Positions 17,036 through 26,256 of a DNA stretch of 64,000 nucleotides are shown here, in pieces (the first letter of the stretch is position 1; each line of letters starts with the position of its first letter). Location of the stretch: the NCBI GenBank assembly GCA_937995535.1, contig CALKJU010000004.1, forward strand, positions 29,107 to 93,106, given 5' to 3'. This DNA comes from an uncultured Alphaproteobacteria bacterium. GTDB taxonomy: Bacteria > Pseudomonadota > Alphaproteobacteria > Geminicoccales > Geminicoccaceae. Made by a program: the position numbers and the translations under genes. The notes below the pieces were generated by a model that worked only from the letters and a program-made list of their open reading frames with translations, did no database searches and was not told the DNA's origin.

Positions 17036-17952
17036 TTCCGTCTCTCCCCGCGCGCTTGCGGCGCCGGGTGCGGGCGCGGCTGCGCGAGGACATCTGGTGC
17101 GTCGGGATCGTCGCCAAACCGGCGCACGCCTTCCTCACCGATCCGACGCTCGGTCCGGTCCGTTGGATCGAGCTCTTCCCGCCCTTCGGCTACTACGCGG
17201 ACCCGTTCCCGTTGCTCGACGGGGGGCGGCTCAAGCTGCTCGTCGAGGGCTACGACCACGTCGCGGGACGGGGCTACATTGCGCTGCTCGACCCCGACGG
17301 CCCGCCCACGAGCGCCGTGCGGCGCCTCGACCTCCCGGTGCCGGGTCATCTCTCCTACCCTTACCTGATCGAGGACGGCGGACAGACCTTCTGCCTGCCG
17401 GAGAGCCATCAGGCGCGCCGCGTGGTGCTTCTCCGCGCCGCCGCGTTCCCGACCGACTGGACCGTGGACAGCGTGCTGCTCGACGGCTTCGCCGGCGTCG
17501 ACTGCACCCCCGTGCACCATGACGGCCGCTGGTGGCTGTTCTGCGCCGACAACGACCGCCGGGACCAGGAGCTGCTGTTCCTGTTCATGGCGGACGCGCT
17601 GCGCGGCCCGTGGCGGCCGCACCCCGGGAACCCGGTCAAGACGAGCCGGCGCTCCGCCCGCCCGGGCGGGCGGCCGTTCGTCCACGAGGGCGCGCTCTAT
17701 CGCCCGGCCCAGGACTGCAGCCGCACCTATGGCGGCGCGCTCGTCCTCAACCGCGTGCTCGAGCTGACGCCCGAGCGCTTCGCCGAGGAGGAGGCGGTGC
17801 GGGTCGCGCCCGACCCGGCCAGCCCCTACCGGGACGGCCTGCACCATTTCGTGCCGTTCGGCGACCTCACGATCATCGACGCGAAGCGCGAGCAGCTCGA
17901 CCTCGGCACTGCCCGCCGCGCGCTCGCCCGCTACCTGCGCGGCCGCGGCTGA
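17032..17952 (+). CDS. Beta-propeller domain protein (GINT1-N-like), fifth gene of the ABC operon
   Basis: 306 residues from a GTG overlapping the ATPase stop (GTGA), so coupled to the transporter. There is no signal peptide and no membrane segment. Repeated blade-like units of the five-bladed propeller type are visible: FGYYADPFPLLDGG, LSYPYLIEDGGQTFCLPES, VDCTPVHHDGRWWLFC and QDCSRTYGGALVLNRVLEL. The pattern resembles the domain found in glucosamine inositolphosphorylceramide transferases and in formyltransferase-like sugar enzymes, and the YADPF motif recalls GH43/GH32 propellers. Enzyme activity is not established. Its coupling to a polyamine-type transporter is unusual. Confidence 0.7.
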   Translation: MIPSLPARLRRRVRARLREDIWCVGIVAKPAHAFLTDPTLGPVRWIELFPPFGYYADPFPLLDGGRLKLLVEGYDHVAGRGYIALLDPDGPPTSAVRRLDLPVPGHLSYPYLIEDGGQTFCLPESHQARRVVLLRAAAFPTDWTVDSVLLDGFAGVDCTPVHHDGRWWLFCADNDRRDQELLFLFMADALRGPWRPHPGNPVKTSRRSARPGGRPFVHEGALYRPAQDCSRTYGGALVLNRVLELTPERFAEEEAVRVAPDPASPYRDGLHHFVPFGDLTIIDAKREQLDLGTARRALARYLRGRG

Positions 17953-18084
17953 GGCCTTCGCGGATCGCCGGCCGACCGCATACGATGGCTGTGACCTATC
18001 TCACTGCCCGATCGCCGCGTTGGGCCGAGCCGCGTGAGCGTCATCGAACTCCTGGGCGCGCCGACCGCCGTCACTGGCGCTCGC

Positions 18085-19113
<1,029 letters not shown>

Positions 19114-19210
19114 CCCCGGCTCCCCGTGACGACCCGGTGGATCATGGCCCCGGCCGCGACGCCCCGCCAGTTGTCGCGCACCGCGACCTTCGGCAGATAG
19201 CGGCGCAGCC

Positions 19211-20401
19211 ATGCCGCTCGCCGCCGAGCCCACCATTCATGCGCCCGTCCCCGTCCGCTCGGTGCCGCCACGGACCTGGCTCATGCTCGGTCACAAGGCC
19301 GGTGACAACTCGCAGATCCTGGCGCTCGCCGAGGCCCTGGGCTGGCCCTTCGAGACCAAGCACCTCGTCTATCGCAGGACCGAGCTGCTGACGAACCTGT
19401 TCGCCGGCCCGACGCTGATGGGCCTGATCAAGGAGCGCTCGAGCCCGCTCGAGCCGCCCTGGCCCGAGCTGATCATCTCCGCCGGCCGGCGCAACGAGCC
19501 GCTGGTCCGCTGGATCCAGCGCGCGGCCGGCGGGCCCGGCCGGGTGCGGCTCGTCCATGTCGGCCGGCCCTGGGCACGCCACGAGTGCTTCGACCTGATC
19601 GTCACCACCCCGCAATACCGTCTGCCGCAGAAGCCCAACATCCTGCACAACGAAGCGCCGCTGCACCGGGTCACGGCCGAGCGCCTGGCCGCGGCCGCGG
19701 CGCAGTGGGCGCCGCGCCTCGCGCATCTCCCCCGCCCTTACGTCGCGGTGATGCTCGGCGGCCAAGCGGGTCCGTTCAACTTCGACCGCGAGAACGGCGC
19801 GCTTCTCGGCTGGCACAGCAGCCGGATGGCCGAGGCTCTGGGCGGCTCGCTGCTGGTCAGCACCAGCGCCCGCACGCCGCCGAAGGCGGCCGATGCGCTC
19901 GAGGCGGCGTTGCGCGTGCCGGCCCAGGTCTATCACTGGCGGCGCGACGATCCCGACAATCCCTACTTCGGCTTTCTCGCCCTGGCCGACCGGATCATCG
20001 TCACCTGCGACTCGATGTCGATGCTCGCCGAGGCCTGCTTCACCCGCAAGCCGGTGTTCATCTTCGATCTCCTGCGCGGCAAGGGGTCGCATCGGCCGCC
20101 CCTGCCGGCCGACGGCAGCGTGCTGCCGGTCACGCCGCTCGAGCGGCTCCGCGACTTCAACCTGCGCGCCCTGATCTACCGCGCCTCGATCCACACCGGC
20201 CCGAAGCGGCTGACCCGCGACGTGAGCATCATCCACCGCCGCCAGGTCGAGGCCGGCCGCGCCGTGTGGCTGGGCCAGCCCTGGCCCGAGGATCGGCCCC
20301 CAGCTCCGCCGCTCGCCGACCTCGAGCGCGCCGTGGCGCGGGTGCGAGCGCTGTTCGCCACCCCCGCGGCACCATCCCGCCAGCCCGGCCGTCCATTATG
20401 A
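19211..20401 (+). CDS. ELM1/GtrOC1-family putative nucleoside-diphosphate-sugar transferase
   Basis: 396 residues. Family core (DUF1022, named after mitochondrial fission protein ELM1): WLMLGHKAGDNSQILALAEA near the start, LIISAGRRNEPLVRWIQ, VHVGRPWARHECFDLIVTTP, VMLGGQAGPFNFDRENGALL and the C-terminal ADRIIVTCDSMSMLAEACFT, with a nucleotide-sugar-site look. Bacterial members have a GT-B-like fold, but substrates are largely unproven. The N-terminal ~20 residues look like linker. The gene is divergent from the deacetylase (97 bp) and convergent with iolD. Confidence 0.85.
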   Translation: MPLAAEPTIHAPVPVRSVPPRTWLMLGHKAGDNSQILALAEALGWPFETKHLVYRRTELLTNLFAGPTLMGLIKERSSPLEPPWPELIISAGRRNEPLVRWIQRAAGGPGRVRLVHVGRPWARHECFDLIVTTPQYRLPQKPNILHNEAPLHRVTAERLAAAAAQWAPRLAHLPRPYVAVMLGGQAGPFNFDRENGALLGWHSSRMAEALGGSLLVSTSARTPPKAADALEAALRVPAQVYHWRRDDPDNPYFGFLALADRIIVTCDSMSMLAEACFTRKPVFIFDLLRGKGSHRPPLPADGSVLPVTPLERLRDFNLRALIYRASIHTGPKRLTRDVSIIHRRQVEAGRAVWLGQPWPEDRPPAPPLADLERAVARVRALFATPAAPSRQPGRPL

Positions 20402-20474
20402 TAGCGACGCGGTCCGAGCGATGGCCGTTGCCGCCGGCCCGCGGGCGCGCTGCCGATGGCGCCGCCGACCGACG

Positions 20475-22322
20475 CTACACCCCCAGGCGCTGGCGCCGCT
20501 TGCCGGCGTCGTGCTCGGCGCGGGCGGCCTGGACGGTGGCGCGTGAGCTGATCTCCGGCGTGCCGCATTCCCACCAGGAATGGTTCTCGCCGGTCCAGTC
20601 GGTGGGGTGGACGTCGATGTGGATGACCGTGGTGCGGTCGGCCTTCATGGCGTCCTGGATGGCCGCCTCGAGGTCGCCGATGCTCTTCACCCGCACGCCG
20701 ATGGCCCCCATGGCCTCGGCGTGCTTGGCGAAGTCGACGCGGAACGGCGGCACCGCCGTCCGGCAGGTCTCGATCGAGTTGTTGAAGCTCGGGATGCCCT
20801 TGGCGCGCTGCAGGCGGTCGATGACGAGAAAACCGCCATTGTCGGCGACCACGACGATCAGCTTCATGCCGGTCAGGACGGAGCTGTAGATGTCCGAGTT
20901 CATCATGAGATAGCTGCCGTCGCCGACCATCACGAAGACCTCGCGCGAGGGGTCGGCCATCTTCGCCCCCCAGCCGCCGGCGATCTCGTAGCCCATGCAG
21001 GAATAGCCGAACTCGCAGTCGAAGGTGGCGATGCCCTTGGCGCGCCAGTTCATCTCCAGCTCGCCCGGCATCCCGCCGGCCGCGGTCAGCGCCAGATCGC
21101 GCGGGCCGGCCAGCCGGTTCACCGCGCCCACGACCTGGGCGTAGGTGGGCAGCTCGGCGTTGGTCGGGCCCGAGCGGCCGTCGATGTAGGCGTTCCACTG
21201 CGCGTAGAGCCTGCGGCCCTGCGCGATCCAGCCCTGCGGGGCCTGCCAGTCGCCGAGGGCGGCGGACAGCTCGGCCAGCGCCACCTTGGCGTCGCCGACC
21301 ACCGGCAGGGCCATGTGCTTGCGCGCGTCGAAGCGGGCGGTGTTGATGCCGATCAGGCGCGCGTCGTCGGCGAACAGGGTCCAGGAGCCGGTGGTGAAGT
21401 CCTGCAGCCGCGTGCCGACGGCGAGGATCACGTCGGCCTCGGCTGCGAGATCGTTGGCCGAGGAGGCACCCATGATGCCGATCGGCCCGACGTTCATCGC
21501 GTGATCGTGGAGGAGCGTGCTCTTGCCGTTGAGCGTCTCGCCGACCGGGATGGCGTGCCGGGTGGCGAACCGGTCGAGCAGTGCCTCGGCCTCGCTGTAG
21601 CGGACGCCGCCGCCGACGATCAGCAGCGGCTTCTGCGCGGTCTTCAGGAGCGCCGCGGCGTCGGCGATCTGGCGCTCGTCGGGTCGCGGTCGCGGGATGC
21701 GGTGCAGGACCGGCTCGAAGAAGCGCGCCGGGTAGTCGAAGGCCTCGGCCTGGACGTCCTGGCACATGCCGACGAAGGCCGGGCCACAGTCGGCCGGATC
21801 GAGCATCAGGCCCAGCGCCTGCGGCAGCGACTGGAGGATCTGCTCGGGCCGGGTGATGCGGTCCCAGTAGCGCACCACCGCCTTGAAGCTGTCGTTGACC
21901 GACAGGGTCGGGTCGCCGAAATGCTCGACCTGCTGCAGGACCGGGTCGGGGAAGCGGGTGACGTAGTAGTCGCCGGAGAGCAGCAGCACCGGCAGGCGGT
22001 TGGTGTGGGCCACGGCCGCGGCGGTGACCATGTTGGTCGCGCCCGGCCCGATCGAGCTGGTCGCGACCATGATCTGCCTGCGGCGCCTGGCCTTGGCGTA
22101 GGCGATCGCGGCCAGGGCCATCGACTGCTCGTTCTGCCCGCGCCAGGTCGGCAGCTCGTCCTTGACCGCCTCCAGCGCCTCGCTGAGGCAGGTGACGTTG
22201 CCGTGGCCGAAGATCGCGAACACGCCAGGGAACAGAGGCTCGGCCTTGCCGTCGATCTCGATCCGCTGCGCCGTCAGCCAGCGCACCAGGGCCTGCGCCA
22301 TGGTCAACCGCACGGTCGTCAT
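20475..22322 (-). CDS. iolD: 3D-(3,5/4)-trihydroxycyclohexane-1,2-dione acylhydrolase (IolD)
   Basis: 615 residues from the ATG at 22322, preceded by GAGGGGAGGCG; the frame is open further but lacks an SD. ThDP-dependent enzyme with IolD-specific runs: LTMAQALVRWLTAQRIEIDG, GVFAIFGHGNVTCLSEALE, SSIGPGATNMVTAAAVAHTN and LSVNDSFKAVVRYWDRITRP. The ThDP/Mg motif is MVGDGSYLMMNSDIYSS...ADNGGF near residue 480. IolD opens the ring of the diketo intermediate of myo-inositol catabolism to 5-deoxy-glucuronate. IolG lies 5 kb away; iolB, C and E are not recognised here, so the pathway is only partly represented. Confidence 0.95.
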   Translation of the reverse strand: MTTVRLTMAQALVRWLTAQRIEIDGKAEPLFPGVFAIFGHGNVTCLSEALEAVKDELPTWRGQNEQSMALAAIAYAKARRRRQIMVATSSIGPGATNMVTAAAVAHTNRLPVLLLSGDYYVTRFPDPVLQQVEHFGDPTLSVNDSFKAVVRYWDRITRPEQILQSLPQALGLMLDPADCGPAFVGMCQDVQAEAFDYPARFFEPVLHRIPRPRPDERQIADAAALLKTAQKPLLIVGGGVRYSEAEALLDRFATRHAIPVGETLNGKSTLLHDHAMNVGPIGIMGASSANDLAAEADVILAVGTRLQDFTTGSWTLFADDARLIGINTARFDARKHMALPVVGDAKVALAELSAALGDWQAPQGWIAQGRRLYAQWNAYIDGRSGPTNAELPTYAQVVGAVNRLAGPRDLALTAAGGMPGELEMNWRAKGIATFDCEFGYSCMGYEIAGGWGAKMADPSREVFVMVGDGSYLMMNSDIYSSVLTGMKLIVVVADNGGFLVIDRLQRAKGIPSFNNSIETCRTAVPPFRVDFAKHAEAMGAIGVRVKSIGDLEAAIQDAMKADRTTVIHIDVHPTDWTGENHSWWECGTPEISSRATVQAARAEHDAGKRRQRLGV

Positions 22323-22414
22323 CGGGCGTCGCCTCCCCTCGGCCACGAGCGAGCCGACCATAGTGAGGCGGCTGCGGGGGGTGAAGGGCTTGCGCGGCCA
22401 GCGGCCGGCATCGA

Positions 22415-22434
22415 GATGACCAGTTCGATGACCA
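22415..22434 (+). promoter_or_regulatory. Direct repeat upstream of vapB, candidate autoregulatory operator
   Basis: GATGACCA occurs twice with a 12-bp period (22415-22422 and 22427-22434), 16 bp before the vapB ATG. Antitoxins of this kind usually repress their own operon through paired sites in this position. Binding here is inference. Confidence 0.35.
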
Positions 22435-22449
22435 TCTGGAGACCTGCGG

Positions 22450-22692
22450 ATGCGCCGTGTCAGCGTGGCCGACGCGAAGGCCCATCTGAGTGCGCTGCTC
22501 GATGCGGTCGAGCGCGGCGAGGAGCTGGAGATCACCCGGCGCGGCAGGCCGATCGCCAAAATCAGCCCGCTGCCGCCGCCGCGTCAGCCACTCGACGTCG
22601 AGGCGATCCGCCGGCATCTGGCGAGCCTGCCCATGCAGCCCGAGTCGGCCGGCGAGCTGGTCCGCCGGATGCGGGACGAGGATCGTTACTGA
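22450..22692 (+). CDS. Type II antitoxin, Phd/YefM-like (VapB role)
   Basis: 80 residues: MRRVSVADAKAHLSALLDAV, then GEELEITRRGRPIAKISPL, the Phd/YefM N-terminal DNA-binding fold. An acidic/arginine tail (ELVRRMRDEDRY) would wrap the toxin. It ends exactly where the PIN toxin begins (TGA followed by GTG). It neutralises the toxin and probably represses the operon. Confidence 0.92.
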   Translation: MRRVSVADAKAHLSALLDAVERGEELEITRRGRPIAKISPLPPPRQPLDVEAIRRHLASLPMQPESAGELVRRMRDEDRY

Positions 22693-23118
22693 GTGACCTA
22701 CCTCGACACCAGTGCCGTCCTCGCCCTCCTGACGCCGGAGCCGGGGACGGCGCTGGTGGTGGACGCGGTCGGCCGTGCTACGGAAGATCCGCTCTGCGTC
22801 AGTGCCTGGACGGCCACCGAGGTGGCGAGCGCTTTGGGAATCAAAGTGCGGACACGCGCCCTCAGCCCGACCCAAGCGACCCAGGTGCTGCGCGCGTTCC
22901 GCTCGGAGCTACGCCCGGCCTGCCGGATGGTCGCGATCGTCGAGAGTGACTTCGCCGCCGCCGAGGCGCTGCTGGAGCGCTTCGAGCTGGGGCTGCTGAC
23001 CGGCGACGCGCTGCATCTGGCGATCGCGCGCCGCCTCGGCGCGCCGCTGCTGACGCTCGACCGGCGGCTCGCCGCGTCGGCCGAGGTGCTCGGCGTCGAG
23101 GTCGTGGCGCTCGGCTGA
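22693..23118 (+). CDS. vapC: PIN-domain ribonuclease toxin (VapC family)
   Basis: 141 residues from a GTG abutting the antitoxin stop. PIN acidic residues are visible: Asp in YLDTSAVLALL, Glu in WTATEVASALG, Asp in LLTGDALHLAIARRL and Asp in LLTLDRRLAASAEVLGV, the four-acid Mg site. VapC toxins cleave tRNA or rRNA loops when the labile antitoxin is lost. The module is compact and its GC content is like its surroundings. Confidence 0.92.
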   Translation: MTYLDTSAVLALLTPEPGTALVVDAVGRATEDPLCVSAWTATEVASALGIKVRTRALSPTQATQVLRAFRSELRPACRMVAIVESDFAAAEALLERFELGLLTGDALHLAIARRLGAPLLTLDRRLAASAEVLGVEVVALG

Positions 23119-23134
23119 GCCGGCGCGCCGCCGC

Positions 23135-24058
23135 TCAGCGCCAGGCGATGCTCGCCGCGAGCGCGGCGAACTCCGGGAGGATCGCCGGCATCGCCTGCGG
23201 TGCGGCGATGCCGAGCACGCGCACATAGCCCTTGCCGCCGACGATCAGCCATTGGACCAGGGCGACCGGCCGGCCGGTGCGCTCGTCGGTACCATGGGCG
23301 CGCAGCTCGGCGGCGATCCCGTCGCCGAGCGGCACGTCGGCGGCGGCGTCGATCTCCAGCTTGCCGAATCCGCGCACGCTGTGCAGCAGCGAGGTGGCGA
23401 GCGCCTGCTTCTGCGTCGAGCTCGGCAGATCGCCGAGCGACGCGGCGACGATCAGGACCGGCGCCGTGCCGGGCGCCGCCGGGACGCCGCCCGCGGTGAA
23501 CATCGCCGAGCTCCCCGCGAGCGTCCGGGCCAGGCGCAGGTTCGCCGTCTCGGTGAAGGTGAACGGCAGCGCGGCGGCGGGATCGCTCGGCGCCACGGCG
23601 GTGAGTGTCGCCAGGGCGGTCCGCACCTCCGCGTCCGACACCGCCCGGCCGGCACCCGGCACGGCCGTCACGGTGACGAGCGCGGTGAAGCGCTCGGCAG
23701 GCACGAGCAGCATCCATTTCCCGACCTCGCTGCCGAGGTGACGCTGCGTCGCGGTGAGCAGCAGCCCGTCGCCGAGCCCACTGGCGAAAGGCTCCCGCGC
23801 CAGGAGCCGCAGCGAGCGCGCGGCCAGCGCCTCGGCGGTCAGCCCCGCCTCGAGGGTCGCGTAGGCCGCCGCCGGCAACTCGGCGAGCACGATGCTCGCC
23901 CCGCGGGCGGCATCCTCGTAGCCGGTGAAGCCGGCGGCGAGGCTGAAGCCGTCCGGCGGATCGAGCGCCAGGGCGCTGCCGGGTGGCTGCACCAGCTCGG
24001 CGTGCGCGCTGCCGGCGAGTGCGACCAGGATCGCGAGGAGAACACACAGGCGACGCAA
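23135..24058 (-). CDS. Secreted hypothetical protein
   Basis: 307 residues from a TTG at 24058, with GGGAGG six bases upstream. Signal peptide MRRLCVLLAILVALAGSAHA is cleaved before ELVQPPG. The mature protein is Ala-rich and looks like a globular two-part domain, opening with ALDPPDGFSLAAGFTGYEDA and ending with a strand-rich part (VALVQWLIVGGKGYVRVLGI). I do not recognise a family; the pattern loosely resembles periplasmic PsbP/DUF1795-like folds, but this is only an impression. It lies between the VapBC module (convergent, 16 bp) and nnrS (divergent). Confidence 0.75.
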   Translation of the reverse strand: MRRLCVLLAILVALAGSAHAELVQPPGSALALDPPDGFSLAAGFTGYEDAARGASIVLAELPAAAYATLEAGLTAEALAARSLRLLAREPFASGLGDGLLLTATQRHLGSEVGKWMLLVPAERFTALVTVTAVPGAGRAVSDAEVRTALATLTAVAPSDPAAALPFTFTETANLRLARTLAGSSAMFTAGGVPAAPGTAPVLIVAASLGDLPSSTQKQALATSLLHSVRGFGKLEIDAAADVPLGDGIAAELRAHGTDERTGRPVALVQWLIVGGKGYVRVLGIAAPQAMPAILPEFAALAASIAWR

Positions 24059-24189
24059 GGCGGACCTCCCGGTGCGGCGCGGCGGGCGCGACACTAGGCG
24101 GGTCCGAGCGCTGCGACGAGAAGCCCGGTGCCGGCACGACCTGACCGATGCTACGTCCTCGGTGATATCTCCGCGGAAGAGTGGATTAG

Positions 24190-25416
24190 GTGTCAGGGCG
24201 CGACGCGGCAGGTCAGGGGTCCGCCGCCGGCGGGATCCCGCGGCTTCGACCATGGGCCGGAGCGCCGCTCCTGTCCTACGGGTTCCGCCCGTTCTTCCTC
24301 GGCGCCGCGGTGACCGCGCCGGTTGCGCTCCTGGTCTGGCTCGGCGTGGTCGCGCACGGGCTCGCGCCGCCAACCGCGTTCGCGCCGGCCGCCTGGCACG
24401 CGCACGAGATGCTGTTCGGCTTCGCCATGGCCGCGGTGGCGGGGTTCCTGCTCACCGCCGTGCCCAACTGGACCGGGCGCATGCCGCTCAACGGCTGGCC
24501 GCTGGCGGGCCTCGCCGGGTTGTGGCTTGCCGGGCGGCTCGCGGTGGCCTTCGGCGAGCGGCTCGGCGCCGCTGCGGCGGCCACCGTCGATCTCGCCTTC
24601 CCCCTCGTGCTGCTGACGGTGGTCGTGCGCGAGGTGGCGACCGGACGCAACTGGCGCAACCTGCCGGTGTGCGCCGCTCTGGCATCGCTGCTCCTCGCGA
24701 ACCTGCTGATGCATCTGGAGCCCATGGGGGTCGCCGTCACCGGGGCGCTCGGCCACCGCCTCGGCATCGCCACCCTGGCCCTGCTGGTGGCGCTGATCGG
24801 CGGGCGGATCGTGCCGAGCTTCACCGGCAACTGGCTCAAGCGGCAGGCCGCGCCGGCGCTGCCGGCGCCGTTCGGACCGGTCGACAAGGCCGCGCTCGCG
24901 CTGACCGTTCTCGCCCTGCTCGGCTGGGTGGCGCGGCCGGAGGCGCGGCCGGTCGGCGCGCTGCTCCTGGCCGCCGCTGTGGCACAGGGCGGGCGGCTGG
25001 CCCGCTGGCAGGGGCACCGCACGCTTGCCGAGCCGCTGCTCTGGGTACTGCATCTCGGCTATGGCTGGCTCGCGTTGGGCGTGGCGTTGATCGGTGTCGA
25101 CGCGCTCGCGGGCAGCTTCGGCGCGCACCTCCATGCCCTCACCGTCGGCTGCTTCGGCACCATGATCCTCGCCGTGATGACCCGCGCCACGCTCGGCCAC
25201 ACCGGACGCGAGCTGACCGCCGGGCCCGCGACCACGGCGATCTACCTCCTCGTCACCGTGGCGGCGCTCCTGCGCGTCGCGGCGCATGCGGCTCCCGGGG
25301 CCTACCTCGTGCTGGTCGCGTTTTCCGGCCTCACCTGGATCGGCGCTTTCGCGCTGTTCCTGATCGTCTACGGCCCGATGCTCACCGGCCGCTCGGCGAG
25401 ATCCGCGCCTCGCTGA
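24190..25416 (+). CDS. nnrS: NnrS family membrane protein
   Basis: 408 residues from a GTG. The protein is almost entirely hydrophobic, with about 12 membrane segments. NnrS landmarks are LLSYGFRPFFLGAAV, WHAHEMLFGFAMAAVAGFLL, TAVPNWTGRMPLNGWPL and HALTVGCFGTMILAVMTRAT. NnrS is a haem- and copper-containing inner-membrane protein linked to nitric oxide stress tolerance. No denitrification genes and no convincing FNR/NnrR box (TTGAT-N4-ATCAA) are seen nearby. Confidence 0.93.
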   Translation: MSGRDAAGQGSAAGGIPRLRPWAGAPLLSYGFRPFFLGAAVTAPVALLVWLGVVAHGLAPPTAFAPAAWHAHEMLFGFAMAAVAGFLLTAVPNWTGRMPLNGWPLAGLAGLWLAGRLAVAFGERLGAAAAATVDLAFPLVLLTVVVREVATGRNWRNLPVCAALASLLLANLLMHLEPMGVAVTGALGHRLGIATLALLVALIGGRIVPSFTGNWLKRQAAPALPAPFGPVDKAALALTVLALLGWVARPEARPVGALLLAAAVAQGGRLARWQGHRTLAEPLLWVLHLGYGWLALGVALIGVDALAGSFGAHLHALTVGCFGTMILAVMTRATLGHTGRELTAGPATTAIYLLVTVAALLRVAAHAAPGAYLVLVAFSGLTWIGAFALFLIVYGPMLTGRSARSAPR

Positions 25417-25434
25417 GAGCGCGCCCGCCTCAGT

Positions 25435-25821
25435 CTACCAGCGCACCGGCACGCCATAGGCTGCGATCGCCGCGTCGGACGTCAGGACGACACGCCCTGT
25501 GCGCTGCGCCGCGGCGACCAAGGCACGGTCGAACGGATCGCCATGCAACGCCGGGAGGCCCGCGGCCTGCTCCGCCGTGGCGTGGTCGAACGGCAGCAAC
25601 GCGTAGCCCTGGTCCTCGAGCATCGCCGTCAGCGTGCCGTAGGGCGGCGAATGGATCTGCGGCAGTCGGCCTCGTCGCGTCTTGCTCGCGATCTCCCACA
25701 CCGTCGTCGCCAGCACGGCCACGTCCGGCGTGCCCGTCTCCAGCAGCGATCGGAGCGTCGCCGGGCAGTCGGGGTCGCCAGTGTAGAAGTCGATCAACGC
25801 GCAGGCGTCGGCGAGCCACAC
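25435..25821 (-). CDS. vapC: PIN-domain ribonuclease toxin (VapC family), second module
   Basis: 128 residues from a GTG. PIN acids: Asp in MWLADACALIDFY, Glu in ATTVWEIASKTRRG, the HGDPFDRALVAAAQ block and TSDAAIAAYGVPV. This is the shorter PIN subgroup with the GDPFDR signature, distinct from the toxin at 22693-23118, so not a duplication of it. It lies 3 bp after the antitoxin stop. Confidence 0.92.
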   Translation of the reverse strand: MWLADACALIDFYTGDPDCPATLRSLLETGTPDVAVLATTVWEIASKTRRGRLPQIHSPPYGTLTAMLEDQGYALLPFDHATAEQAAGLPALHGDPFDRALVAAAQRTGRVVLTSDAAIAAYGVPVRW

Positions 25822-25824
25822 GGA

Positions 25825-26082
25825 TCAGGCCAGATCCCACTCGGCCAGCTCCTCAGCGCTCATCGGCGCGAGCGCCCGGCGCAGCTCGTCGCGGCTGAGA
25901 CCGGAGCGCTCGAGAGCGCCGGCTGCCGACCCGAACACCGGCCGCTGCCGCGGCCCTTCGAACGGTACGAGCCGCGCCACGGGGCGATTGCGGTTCGTGA
26001 TGACCACCTCCTCGCCGCGCGCCACAGCCTTCAGCAGCGCCGACAGGCGGGTCTTCGCGTCGTAGACGTTCACCTGACGCAT
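25825..26082 (-). CDS. Type II antitoxin, Phd/YefM family, second module
   Basis: 85 residues. MRQVNVYDAKTRLSALLKAV and GEEVVITNRNRPVARLVPFE form the Phd/YefM fold. The acidic tail EELAEWDLA is typical of the toxin-binding end. It is upstream of and cotranscribed with the PIN toxin. A 5-2-5 inverted repeat lies 20 bp before its start. Confidence 0.93.
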   Translation of the reverse strand: MRQVNVYDAKTRLSALLKAVARGEEVVITNRNRPVARLVPFEGPRQRPVFGSAAGALERSGLSRDELRRALAPMSAEELAEWDLA

Positions 26083-26101
26083 ACGGCCTTCTCTTGGTCA
26101 A

Positions 26102-26113
26102 CTAGTAGACTAG
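26102..26113 (-). promoter_or_regulatory. Inverted repeat CTAGT-N2-ACTAG before the second antitoxin gene
   Basis: A perfect 5-bp dyad, AT-rich in an otherwise GC-rich region, 20 bp upstream of the antitoxin start. The position and symmetry fit an antitoxin operator over the promoter; binding is not proven. Confidence 0.45.
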
Positions 26114-26256
26114 CTCGGCCGCCGGGCGCACGCAATCATCGTGCGTTGCCATCGACCGCGGCGCGGTAGGCGGCGCATGGCGGGTGCGCGCGTATGGGGC
26201 TTCTCACGCCGACGCGGCCGCACAGCTACTTGGCGATCGCTACGCCGGGCCGCCGC

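Noticed and set aside
20580..22949. A 789-codon plus-strand frame across iolD.
   Set aside because: It is a shadow of the clearly recognised IolD; its translation is low-complexity His/Val/Gly/Asp-rich text.
24100..24190. FNR/NnrR-type site upstream of nnrS.
   Set aside because: The best match (GGTGATATCTCC) lacks the TTGAT-N4-ATCAA symmetry.
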